From Terripilifer ovatus (lineage in GTDB: Bacteria > Pseudomonadota > Alphaproteobacteria > Rhizobiales > Beijerinckiaceae), in contig JARHVB010000086.1 in assembly GCA_029222685.1 (NCBI GenBank), positions 186,001-250,000 on the forward strand: 64,000 nt of DNA. The letters are read 5' to 3'. The notes beneath the pieces were generated by a model that was not told where the DNA came from, did no database searches, and saw nothing but the letters and a program-made list of their open reading frames with translations. Shown here one piece after another: positions 18,925-28,441 of this stretch. How positions within the stretch are numbered: position 1 is the first letter of the stretch; every line of letters begins with the position of its first letter. A program made the translations under genes and the position numbers.

Positions 18925-20697
18925 CTACTCCTCGAAGCGCTCCGCCCCGCCCGTCGGCTTTTTAGGCGCGATAGTCAGGTCAGGCGCCAGCGCCGGCGCG
19001 CCGGAATCGCGGAAGCGGTTGACGATCGGGTAGCGGCGGTCGCGGCCGAAGTTCTTCTTCGTCACCTTGACGCCGGGGGCCGACTGGCGGCGCTTGTATT
19101 CGGCGATATACAGCAGCCGCTCGACCTTCTTCACGGTCTCCAGGTCATGCCCCTTGGCGACGATGTCGGAGACACGCATTTCCTTTTCGACAAGGCATTC
19201 CAGCACGTCGTCGAGCACGTCATAGGGCGGCAGCGAATCCTGGTCCTTCTGGTTTTCGCGCAGTTCCGCCGTCGGCGGCTTGGTGATGATATTGTCGGGC
19301 ATGACCGCACCGGCCGGGCCCAGCCCGCCCTCGGGCTTCCAGCGGTTGCGCAGGGTGCAGAGTCGGAAGACCTGCATCTTGTAGAGGTCCTTGATCGGAT
19401 TGAAGCCGCCGTTCATATCGCCATAGATGGTGGCGTAGCCGACCGACATTTCCGATTTGTTGCCGGTGGTCACGAGCATGGGACCGAATTTGTTCGACAC
19501 CGACATCAGCAGGGTGCCGCGCGCGCGCGACTGCAGATTCTCTTCGGTCGTATCGCGTTCCCTGCCGGCAAACAGCGGTTTCAATACCTGCTCGAGGCCT
19601 TCGACGGCCGGCGCAATCGACAGAATGTCATAGCGCACGCCCAGCGCCTGCGCGCAGCCCTGGGCATCGGCGAGCGACTCGTTCGACGTGTAGCGGAACG
19701 GCAGCATGATGCAGTGGACCCGCTCGGCGCCTAAGGCATCAACGGCAAGCGCCGCGCAGAGCGCTGAATCGATGCCGCCGGACAGGCCCATAACGACTCC
19801 GGGAAAGCGGTTCTTGTTGACGTAGTCGCGCAGGCCGACCATGCAGGCGATATAGTCCGCCTCGTCGCCCTCCGGCACAACCGCGCGCGGACCTCCGGCG
19901 CAGCGCCAGCCATCGTTGCCGCGCTGCCAGACGGAGACGGCGATATCTTCCTTGAAGGCCGGCATCTGAAACGCCAGCGAGCGATCGGCGTTCAGTGCGA
20001 ACGAGCCGCCGTCGAATACCAGTTCGTCCTGGCCGCCGACCTGGTTGAGATAAATGAGCGGCAGGCCGCTTTCGGTCACCCGGGCGACGGCGATGCCGAT
20101 GCGCTCCTCGTGCTTGCCGCGCCAATAGGGCGAGCCGTTGGGCGAGAGCAGTATTTCCGCGCCGGTTTCGGCAAGGCATTCGACGATCTCATCGGTCCAG
20201 ATGTCTTCGCAGATCGGCAGGCCGAGGCGGACGCCGCGAAACACGATGGGGCCCGGCAGCGGACCCGGCTGGAAAACGCGCTTTTCGTCGAAGACGCCGT
20301 AGTTCGGCAGATCGACCTTGAAACGCACCGCCTCGATGCGGCCCCTGTCGAGCAGGGCGTAGGCATTGTGCAGATTGCCGTTCTCATTCCAGGGCAGACC
20401 GACAAGCGCGGCGGGGCCGCCATCGGCGGTCTCGCGCGCCAGTTCTTCCAAAGTGGCGCGGCAGGCCTCCTGGAACGCCGGCTTGAGGACCAGATCCTCG
20501 GGCGTGTAGCCGGCCAGAAACAATTCGGAAAACAGCACCAGATCGGCGCCGAGCTGCCTGGCTTGCGAGCGCGCGTTGCGGATGCGCTCGGCATTGCCGG
20601 CGATATCGCCGACGATGCAATCGATCTGCGCGAGCGCGATGGTGAGTTGGTCGACCGGACGATCTGCCGGAACATTGGATAGGGTCATGCTGAGCAT
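18925..20697 (-). CDS. nadE: Glutamine-dependent NAD+ synthetase
   Basis: 590 residues in two domains: an N-terminal nitrilase-like glutaminase (about 18-270; SELFLAGYTPEDL glutamate, KVDLPNYGVFDEKRVF lysine, GLPICEDIW cysteine) that supplies ammonia, and a C-terminal synthetase (about 300-570) with the PP-loop GLSGGIDSAL. It amidates deamido-NAD+ in the last step of NAD synthesis. Start at 20697 or three codons later. The C-terminal tail APALAPDLTIAPKKPTGG is poorly conserved-looking. Complete. Confidence 0.95.
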   Translation of the reverse strand: MLSMTLSNVPADRPVDQLTIALAQIDCIVGDIAGNAERIRNARSQARQLGADLVLFSELFLAGYTPEDLVLKPAFQEACRATLEELARETADGGPAALVGLPWNENGNLHNAYALLDRGRIEAVRFKVDLPNYGVFDEKRVFQPGPLPGPIVFRGVRLGLPICEDIWTDEIVECLAETGAEILLSPNGSPYWRGKHEERIGIAVARVTESGLPLIYLNQVGGQDELVFDGGSFALNADRSLAFQMPAFKEDIAVSVWQRGNDGWRCAGGPRAVVPEGDEADYIACMVGLRDYVNKNRFPGVVMGLSGGIDSALCAALAVDALGAERVHCIMLPFRYTSNESLADAQGCAQALGVRYDILSIAPAVEGLEQVLKPLFAGRERDTTEENLQSRARGTLLMSVSNKFGPMLVTTGNKSEMSVGYATIYGDMNGGFNPIKDLYKMQVFRLCTLRNRWKPEGGLGPAGAVMPDNIITKPPTAELRENQKDQDSLPPYDVLDDVLECLVEKEMRVSDIVAKGHDLETVKKVERLLYIAEYKRRQSAPGVKVTKKNFGRDRRYPIVNRFRDSGAPALAPDLTIAPKKPTGGAERFEE

Positions 20698-20797
20698 TTA
20701 ACGCGGCTGAATAGGGCGGGCAATGGCAGCCTTGGCGCCGAAACTGCTTGAAGAACAGGCGTCCTGGGCTAAATGGGGGTCACGCACACACAAAGAG

Positions 20798-22027
20798 ATG
20801 GCCATGTCCGCGGTATCTTCCCCCGCCTCGCTCCAATCACCGCAGATGCAACCCGCAGTCGTCGCGACTGTCGCGCTCGTCTTTGCGGTGCTGCTGGCGC
20901 GAATCGGCGTCACCGCCGGCTGGCAGACGGCGGCTCTTTACGTGGTCGGCCTGCTGTTCGGACTGGTGCTGTACTACGCCTCGTTCGGATTTACCGCCGC
21001 CTTCCGGGTGATGATTTCGGACCGGCGCAGCGCCGGCATCCGGGCGCAGATGCTGATGCTGGCCATCGCCTGCACCCTGTTTTTCCCGGTTCTGGCGGCA
21101 GGCTCGGCCTTCGGCGTTCCGGTCGGTGGTTTCGTGTTTCCCATCGGCCTGCCCGTTCTCCTCGGCTCGTTCATGTTCGGCATCGGCATGCAATTGGGCG
21201 GCGGCTGCGGCTCGGGCACTTTGTTCACCACCGGCGGCGGCAACACCCGCATGCTGCTGACGCTGATTTTCTTCATCGCCGGCTCGATGGCGGGCTTCGC
21301 GCATCTGCCCTGGTGGGAAAGCATGCCCCACTTTGCCCCGGTCTCGATCGTCGATCGCCTCGGCTGGCCGGCCTCGCTGGCGCTCAGCCTGGCGATTTTC
21401 GGCGGCATCTGGCTGGCGGCTCGCCGGCTCGAGATCGGCCGGCACGGCCGGCTGGCGCCGATCACGGCCTGGCGCGACAGCGAGCGGCAGCGGCCGTTTC
21501 TGGCCCGCCATTGGCCGCTCGTGGCGGGCGCCATCGGCCTCGCAGTGCTGAATTTCGCAACCCTTTGCCTGGCTGGCCGGCCGTGGGGCATCACGGCGGC
21601 CTTTCCGCTCTGGGGCGCCAGCGCCCTGCAGGGGCTCGGCGTCGGTGTCGCCGACTGGCCGTCCTGGGCCGACCCCGGCAATCGGGCCTGGCTCGCCGGC
21701 GGCGTATTGGCAGACATCACCTCGGTCATGGATATCGGCCTCATGCTAGGTGCTGCCCTGGCAGCCGGCCTCTCCGGCCATTTCCGGCCCGGCTGGCGGG
21801 TGCCGCTCAGGCACATCGCAGCCAGCGTCATCGGCGGCCTGCTGATGGGTTATGGCGCGCGCCTCGCCTACGGCTGCAATATCGGCGCCTATTTCAGCGG
21901 TATCGCTTCGGGAAGCCTGCACGGCTGGGTCTGGATCGTCTTGGCGCTGGCCGGCAACTGGTGCGGCACCTGGCTGCGGCCCCTGTTTCATATGGAAGTC
22001 GAACGCACAGCGCCTTCTTCCTGCTGA
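20798..22027 (+). CDS. YeeE/YedE family membrane transporter (sulfur-compound uptake)
   Basis: About 409 residues with many membrane segments and the two YeeE/YedE cores: QLGGGCGSGTLFTTGGGNTR in the first half and LAYGCNIGAYFSGIASGSLH in the second, each with the conserved cysteine thought to relay thiosulfate or related sulfur. Such proteins import thiosulfate or sulfur species; no TsuB/TusA-like sulfur carrier is adjacent. ATG 20798 is chosen by position; ATG 20723 and 20804 are possible. Divergent from nadE. Confidence 0.85.
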   Translation: MAMSAVSSPASLQSPQMQPAVVATVALVFAVLLARIGVTAGWQTAALYVVGLLFGLVLYYASFGFTAAFRVMISDRRSAGIRAQMLMLAIACTLFFPVLAAGSAFGVPVGGFVFPIGLPVLLGSFMFGIGMQLGGGCGSGTLFTTGGGNTRMLLTLIFFIAGSMAGFAHLPWWESMPHFAPVSIVDRLGWPASLALSLAIFGGIWLAARRLEIGRHGRLAPITAWRDSERQRPFLARHWPLVAGAIGLAVLNFATLCLAGRPWGITAAFPLWGASALQGLGVGVADWPSWADPGNRAWLAGGVLADITSVMDIGLMLGAALAAGLSGHFRPGWRVPLRHIAASVIGGLLMGYGARLAYGCNIGAYFSGIASGSLHGWVWIVLALAGNWCGTWLRPLFHMEVERTAPSSC

Positions 22028-22218
22028 ACTTTCGATCGATTCCAGACACAACTGTTGCTGAAGCGCAACGCCCGTCTTTTGCTTGCCTCATCAAGTAGAT
22101 GTGAGGGAAAATCCGGTTGCATTTGCAGTTATGGTTGATGAGAATGCGGCACGATTGGGGCGACTCAATTGGACCCGTCAATTGATAACCACGCCGCATT
22201 GATCGAGGAATTTCCCTG

Positions 22219-22800
22219 ATGAGACGTTCATTAACCGCCGCAGCGGCAGCCGTTGCCGGACTTATGCTTCTTGCTCCCGGTGTCCGCGCCCAGGAGACGT
22301 CCGCGTCCTTTTTCTCGGCCATGTTCCAGAATGCCCCGGCCGGCCGGCCGCAGGCCAGCGCCATTCCGCGCGAGGTCGTCTCGTTCAGCAGTAAATACGC
22401 GCCCGGCACGATCCTGATTTCGACATCCGAGCGGCGCCTTTATTTTGTCATGCCCGATGGACAGGCCATCCGCTACGGCGTCGGCGTCGGCCGCCCCGGT
22501 TTCGAGTGGTCCGGCACCAAGATCGTTTCCCAGAAGCGCGAATGGCCGGATTGGACGCCGCCGGCGCAAATGCTGAAGCGCCGTCCTGATCTGCCGCGTC
22601 ACATGAAGGGCGGCCTCGACAATCCGCTCGGCGCCCGCGCCATGTACCTCGGCTCCTCGCTGTACCGCATCCACGGTTCCAACGAGCCCAATACAATCGG
22701 CCAGGCCGTTTCGTCCGGCTGTATCCGCATGACCAACGAAGACGTGACCGACTTGTTCGAGCGCGTCCGGGTCGGCACCCGCGTGGTCGTTATCCGCTAA
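22219..22800 (+). CDS. L,D-transpeptidase (YkuD/ErfK type)
   Basis: 193 residues with a signal peptide ([20 protein letters not shown]). The YkuD domain (about 60-190) contains [12 protein letters not shown] and [16 protein letters not shown], the His and Cys active-site motif (HGxxx...SxGC(I/V)R). It forms L,D (3-3) crosslinks in peptidoglycan or attaches proteins to it, in the periplasm. The ribosome site GAGGA lies nine bases ahead. A strong terminator follows. Confidence 0.92.
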   Translation: MRRSLTAAAAAVAGLMLLAPGVRAQETSASFFSAMFQNAPAGRPQASAIPREVVSFSSKYAPGTILISTSERRLYFVMPDGQAIRYGVGVGRPGFEWSGTKIVSQKREWPDWTPPAQMLKRRPDLPRHMKGGLDNPLGARAMYLGSSLYRIHGSNEPNTIGQAVSSGCIRMTNEDVTDLFERVRVGTRVVVIR

Positions 22801-22825
22801 GGCATTTGGTTCAAACAGCTTTTGG

Positions 22826-22856
22826 AAAAGCCGGGGAAACCCGGCTTTTTCATTTT
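22826..22856 (+). terminator. Rho-independent terminator after the L,D-transpeptidase
   Basis: Ten-base-pair stem AAAAGCCGGG (22826-22835) with CCCGGCTTTT (22840-22849), a GAAA tetraloop, then a T-rich tail. Confidence 0.92.
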
Positions 22857-22951
22857 ATGATCACACAGACGCGATCCGCCCTGTTGTTCGTCCCCTGCCG
22901 GCTATATATGGTGGGCTATATCGCCAGAGCGTTTTCGAGCGACATGGATTG

Positions 22952-23989
22952 ATGAATATCGCGACGAGCAACAAAGATATCGCGAAGGCCTCCTCCGCCC
23001 TGATCGATCCGTTCGGGCGGGCGGTGACCTATATCCGTGTTTCGGTGACGGACCGTTGCGATTTCCGCTGCGTCTACTGCATGTCCGAAGACATGCATTT
23101 TCTGCCCAAGAGCGATCTGCTGACCTTGGAGGAGCTCGACCGGCTCTGCGCCGCCTTCGTCGCCAAGGGCACCCGCAAGATCCGCGTGACCGGCGGCGAA
23201 CCGCTGGTCCGGCGCGGGATCATGACCCTGTTCCGTTCGCTGTCGCGCCATCTCGGTTCCGGCGCGCTCGACGAATTGACCGTCACCACCAACGGATCGC
23301 AACTGGCGCGCTTCGCCGGCGAACTGGCCGATTGCGGCATACGGCGCATCAATGTCTCGCTCGATACGCTGGATCCGGACAAATTCCGCAAGATCACCCG
23401 CTGGGGCGACCTGTCGAAAGTCCTGGCCGGCATCGACGCTGCCCAGGCCGCCGGGCTCGACGTGAAGCTCAACGCGGTGGCACTTGCCGGCGTCAACGAA
23501 GACGAATTCGTTCCGATGATCGAATGGGCGCACGGCCGTGGCATCGATCTGACCTTCATCGAGGTCATGCCGCTCGGCGAAATCGAAGGCCAGCGGGCCG
23601 ATCAATATCTGCCCCTGAACAAGGTCCGCGCCGGCCTGATGGACCGGTTCACCCTGCAGGACAGCGATTACCGTACCGGCGGCCCGGCGCGCTACGTGAC
23701 CTTGAAAGAGACCGGCGGCCGGCTCGGTTTCATCACGCCGCTGACCCATAATTTCTGCGAGAGCTGCAACCGCGTGCGCATCACCTGCACCGGCACGCTC
23801 TATATGTGCCTCGGCCAGGAAGACGCCGCCGATCTGCGCGGCCCGTTGCGTGCGTCGGAGACGGATGGCCCGCTCAACGACGCCATCGAACGGGCGATCT
23901 TGCGCAAGCCGAAGGGCCATGACTTCATCATCGACCGCACGACGCGCCTGCCCGCGGTCGGCCGGCACATGAGCGTCACCGGGGGCTAG
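22952..23989 (+). CDS. moaA: GTP 3',8-cyclase
   Basis: 345 residues. The radical-SAM cluster motif is CDFRCVYC (about 35-42); the second [4Fe-4S] site is formed by [20 protein letters not shown] near 270, and the protein ends in the functional GG dipeptide. It converts GTP to 3',8-cyclo-7,8-dihydro-GTP, the first step of molybdenum cofactor synthesis. ATG 22952 is chosen; a TTG one codon before is possible. No other moa genes are adjacent. Confidence 0.95.
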   Translation: MNIATSNKDIAKASSALIDPFGRAVTYIRVSVTDRCDFRCVYCMSEDMHFLPKSDLLTLEELDRLCAAFVAKGTRKIRVTGGEPLVRRGIMTLFRSLSRHLGSGALDELTVTTNGSQLARFAGELADCGIRRINVSLDTLDPDKFRKITRWGDLSKVLAGIDAAQAAGLDVKLNAVALAGVNEDEFVPMIEWAHGRGIDLTFIEVMPLGEIEGQRADQYLPLNKVRAGLMDRFTLQDSDYRTGGPARYVTLKETGGRLGFITPLTHNFCESCNRVRITCTGTLYMCLGQEDAADLRGPLRASETDGPLNDAIERAILRKPKGHDFIIDRTTRLPAVGRHMSVTGG

Positions 23990-24158
23990 GCCCGTCGCCG
24001 CACCGCGCTGTCGGTTCGCGATGCTTTTCTGCGACAAAAGGTGAAGACCAGGCCATTCCGTTCGATTGGCGTGGCGCACACCCCGGTGCTATCAAGCGGC
24101 TGCAGAGTTGCCCGCACAACCGGCAGCGGAGCGATTCTCCGCGACATTGGGGACGTCT

Positions 24159-24698
24159 ATGGAAGGATTGCTGCGATTCAGCAGTTGGGTCGATGCCCTC
24201 AACGAACGCATCGGCTGGATATGCGATTACCTGATCCTGATCGTCTGCTTCGTCTCCGCCGGCAATGCGATGATGCGCTATCTTTTCAGCTACAGCTCGA
24301 ACGCGTTCCTTGAAATCCAGTGGTACATGTTCGGCGCGGTCGTGCTGCTGGGGGCGTCCTACACGCTCAAGCGCAACGAACATGTGCGGGTCGATGTCAT
24401 CTATTCGAACCTGAGCGAGCGCCGCCGCCTGATCGTCGACGCCGTCGGCTTCCTCTGCTTCATGCTGCCGGTGACGATCTTCATCATCTATCTCAGCGTT
24501 CCGGTGTTCCTGCGGTCCTTCGCCAGCGGGGAAGTCTCGATGAACGCCGGTGGGCTCATCCTCTGGCCGGCCAAACTGCTGGTGCCGCTGGGCTTCAGTC
24601 TGCTCACCCTGCAGGGCATATCGGAACTGATCAAACGCTTCGCGGCGCTCGAAGGCGTCATTGAAATTGAAACCAAATACGAAAAGCCGCTGCAATAA
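24159..24698 (+). CDS. dctQ: TRAP transporter small permease (DctQ type)
   Basis: 179 residues with four membrane segments. ICDYLILIVCFVSAGNAMMR, EIQWYMFGAVVLLGASYTLK and NEHVRVDVIY are hallmarks of DctQ subunits (the 'E-x-Q-W...G...HVRVDV' pattern). The ATG at 24159 gives the normal length. It forms the membrane complex with DctM (24737) and receives substrate from the TRAP binding protein encoded convergently at 26201-27295. Confidence 0.92.
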   Translation: MEGLLRFSSWVDALNERIGWICDYLILIVCFVSAGNAMMRYLFSYSSNAFLEIQWYMFGAVVLLGASYTLKRNEHVRVDVIYSNLSERRRLIVDAVGFLCFMLPVTIFIIYLSVPVFLRSFASGEVSMNAGGLILWPAKLLVPLGFSLLTLQGISELIKRFAALEGVIEIETKYEKPLQ

Positions 24699-24736
24699 TC
24701 GGCTCTGTGATGTCCGACCCGGGGAATATCTGATCC

Positions 24737-26137
24737 ATGTTTTCACACGGCATAATGCCGCCGCTGATGTTCGCCGGCATGATCTGCTTCATGCTGATCG
24801 GGTTTCCGGTCGCCTTCTCGCTCGGCGCGGTCGGCATGTTCTTCGGCCTGCTGGGCATCGCGACCGGCCATTTCGATGCCAGCTTCCTGCAGGCGCTGCC
24901 GTTCCGCATTCACGGCATCATCAGCAACGAATTGCTGCTGGCGATTCCATTTTTCACCTTCATGGGCGCATTGCTTGAGCGCTGTGGTCTTGCCGAAGAT
25001 CTGCTCGAGGGAACCGGCCAGCTTTTCGGGCCGCTGCCCGGCGGTCTTGCCGTCGCGGTCATCCTGGTCGGCGCCATCCTCGGGGCGATCACCGGCACGG
25101 TCGCCGCTTCCGTCATCGCCATGGGCGTGATCTCGCTGCCGGTGATGATGCGGTACGGCTACGATATGAAGGTGACGACGGGCGTCATCGCCGCATCGGG
25201 CACGATCACGCAATTGATCCCGCCCTCGCTGGTGCTGGTCGTGCTCGCCGACCAGCTCGGCAAATCCGTCGGCGACATGTATCTGGGCGCCATTGGCCCG
25301 TCGATTCTGCAGATCGCCATCTTCCTGCTCTACATTCTGGCGCTGGCGATCCTGCGGCCCAATTCGATGCCGCCGATCCCGGTCGAGGCGCGCGAGCCGA
25401 TGGGCTGGCGTCTCATCAACCGTGTGCTGTGGGGGATGATCCCTTCGATCGTGCTGATCTTCCTGGTACTCGGCACGATCTTCTACGGACTGGCCACGCC
25501 GACGGAAGCCGGCGCCATGGGCGCCGTCGGCGCGATGGCGCTGGCGGCCCTGCACCGGCGGTTGACATGGCCACTGGTGCGCCAGGCCATGGCGTCGACT
25601 ATGACGTTGACATCGATGGTAGTGTTCATCCTGATCGGCTCGACCGTGTTCAGCCTGGTGTTCCAGGGCATGGACGGCGGCCGCTGGATCGAGAGCATGA
25701 TGGCTGGCCTGCCCGGCGGTCAGATCGGCTTCCTGGTCTTCGTCAACATCTTCATCTTCTTCCTGGCGTTCTTTCTCGATTTCTTCGAGATCGCCTTCAT
25801 CGTCATCCCGCTGCTGGCGCCGGTCGCCGCCAAGCTCGGCATCGATCTCATCTGGTTCGGCGTGCTGCTCTGCGTGAACATGCAGACGTCGTTCATGCAT
25901 CCTCCGTTCGGCTTCGCACTGTTCTATCTGCGCGGCATCGCGCCGCCATCAGTCAAGAGTTCCGAGATCTACTGGGGCGCGATCCCCTGGGTGCTGATGC
26001 AGATCATCCTCGTGGTGATCGTCATCGCCTGGCCCGAGTCTGTCACCTACTGGCTCGACAAGGGTCCCAAGGTCGATCCGAACTCGATCAAGATCGAGAT
26101 CCCGATCAACGACACGCTGGCGCCGCTGAAGTTTTAA
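24737..26137 (+). CDS. dctM: TRAP transporter large permease (DctM type)
   Basis: 466 residues, about 12 membrane segments. Conserved signs are GFPVAFSLGAVGM at the start, the AITGTVAASVIAMGVISLPV glycine-rich stretch, IPPSLVLVVLADQLG, GLATPTEAGAMGAVGAMA and MHPPFGFALFYLRG. Sodium-driven import of an organic acid or other small solute. 38 bases after dctQ. Length is a little above average with a long C-terminal segment PINDTLAPLKF typical of the TAXI/DctP-unlike 'mannitol/chloroaromatic' branch. Confidence 0.92.
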   Translation: MFSHGIMPPLMFAGMICFMLIGFPVAFSLGAVGMFFGLLGIATGHFDASFLQALPFRIHGIISNELLLAIPFFTFMGALLERCGLAEDLLEGTGQLFGPLPGGLAVAVILVGAILGAITGTVAASVIAMGVISLPVMMRYGYDMKVTTGVIAASGTITQLIPPSLVLVVLADQLGKSVGDMYLGAIGPSILQIAIFLLYILALAILRPNSMPPIPVEAREPMGWRLINRVLWGMIPSIVLIFLVLGTIFYGLATPTEAGAMGAVGAMALAALHRRLTWPLVRQAMASTMTLTSMVVFILIGSTVFSLVFQGMDGGRWIESMMAGLPGGQIGFLVFVNIFIFFLAFFLDFFEIAFIVIPLLAPVAAKLGIDLIWFGVLLCVNMQTSFMHPPFGFALFYLRGIAPPSVKSSEIYWGAIPWVLMQIILVVIVIAWPESVTYWLDKGPKVDPNSIKIEIPINDTLAPLKF

Positions 26138-26152
26138 GCGACGCTCATATCA

Positions 26153-26186
26153 AAAGGCCCCGGATGCGATCCGGGGCCTTTCGTTT
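26153..26186 (+). terminator. Rho-independent terminator after dctM
   Basis: Eleven-base-pair stem AAAGGCCCCGG (26153-26163) with CCGGGGCCTTT (26171-26181), loop ATGCGAT, short T-rich tail. It separates dctQM from the convergent dctP gene and could work for both strands. Confidence 0.88.
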
Positions 26187-26200
26187 GCGATCGAAAACCT

Positions 26201-27352
<1,152 letters not shown>

Positions 27353-27495
27353 TTACCGAGTGAATGCGACCGAAGATAGTCAAATTTGCCCGGTTTGACC
27401 AATGCTTGTCCAAAAATACGGCTTGCTCTATCCGACAGGCTGGGCAGATTGCGCAGAGTCGGAAGGCATTAGACTTTAGAACAAGGAGCGGACGC

Positions 27496-28365
27496 ATGCA
27501 GGTGGCATTCCTCGGTCTTGGCGTCATGGGCTATCCCATGGCCGGTCATCTCAAGGCCAAAGGCGGTCATGACGTCACGGTCTACAACCGTACCGGCGCG
27601 AAGGCGCAGAAATGGGCCGGCGAGCATGGCGGCAAGGCGGCGGCGACGCCGGCCGAGGCGGCGAAGGGACAGGATATCGTCTTCGCCTGCGTCGGCAATG
27701 ACGACGACTTGCGCTCGGTGACGCTTGGACCGCAAGGCGCGTTCGCCGGCATGAAGAAAGGCGCGCTGTTCGTCGATCACACCACGGCTTCGGCGGATGT
27801 CGCGCGCGAGCTGCATGGCAAGGCCAAGGAACTCGGCGTCGATTTTATCGACGCACCGGTGTCCGGCGGCCAGGCCGGCGCCGAAAACGGCGTGCTGACC
27901 GTGATGTGCGGCGGCGAGGCTGCCGCCTATGCCCGCGCCGAACCGGCGATCGCGGCCTTCGCCCGCTCGTGCCGGCTGATGGGCGGGCCGGGCGCCGGGC
28001 AGTTGACGAAAATGGTCAATCAGATCTGCATCGCCGGCCTTGTGCAGGGACTGGCGGAAGGCATCGCCTTCGCCCAGAAGGCCGGGCTTGACGCCGCGGC
28101 CGTCATCGACGTGATCTCGAAAGGCGCGGCGCAATCCTGGCAGATGGAGAACCGCTACAAGACGATGATCGAAGGCAAGTTCGATTTCGGCTTCGCCGTC
28201 GACTGGATGCGCAAGGACCTGTCGATCTGCCTCGCCGAGGCCCGCAACAACGGCGCGCATCTCCCCGTCGCCGCCCTCGTCGACCAGTTCTATTCCGATG
28301 TGCAGGCCATGGGCGGCAACCGCTGGGACACGTCGAGCCTGCTGGCGCGCCTCAACAAGCCCTGA
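27496..28365 (+). CDS. 3-hydroxyisobutyrate dehydrogenase-family oxidoreductase
   Basis: 289 residues, typical length. The N-terminal Rossmann motif is FLGLGVMGYPMAGHLKAKG; the substrate motif DAPVSGGQAGAENGVLTVMC and the catalytic-lysine region GAGQLTKMVNQICIAG follow, then KDLSICLAEARNNGAHLPV. It oxidises or reduces a beta-hydroxyacid such as 3-hydroxyisobutyrate or tartronate semialdehyde with NAD(P). ATG 27496 follows AAGGAGCGG. Divergent from dctP; a role with the TRAP substrate is possible. Confidence 0.9.
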   Translation: MQVAFLGLGVMGYPMAGHLKAKGGHDVTVYNRTGAKAQKWAGEHGGKAAATPAEAAKGQDIVFACVGNDDDLRSVTLGPQGAFAGMKKGALFVDHTTASADVARELHGKAKELGVDFIDAPVSGGQAGAENGVLTVMCGGEAAAYARAEPAIAAFARSCRLMGGPGAGQLTKMVNQICIAGLVQGLAEGIAFAQKAGLDAAAVIDVISKGAAQSWQMENRYKTMIEGKFDFGFAVDWMRKDLSICLAEARNNGAHLPVAALVDQFYSDVQAMGGNRWDTSSLLARLNKP

Positions 28366-28389
28366 TGCCTCCACGAACCACAGTTATCG

Positions 28390-28427
28390 AGGAACGGTCC
28401 GGATATGGACCGTTCCTTTCGCATTTT
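28390..28427 (+). terminator. Rho-independent terminator
   Basis: Eleven-base-pair stem AGGAACGGTCC (28390-28400) with GGACCGTTCCT (28407-28417), loop GGATAT, followed by TTCGCATTTT. Lies between two convergent genes. Confidence 0.85.
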
Positions 28428-28441
28428 CAGGGCGGCGAATC

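Noticed and set aside
24743-25900. 385-codon minus-strand frame opposite dctM
   Set aside because: His/Asp/Gln-rich antisense shadow of a membrane protein gene; no motif.
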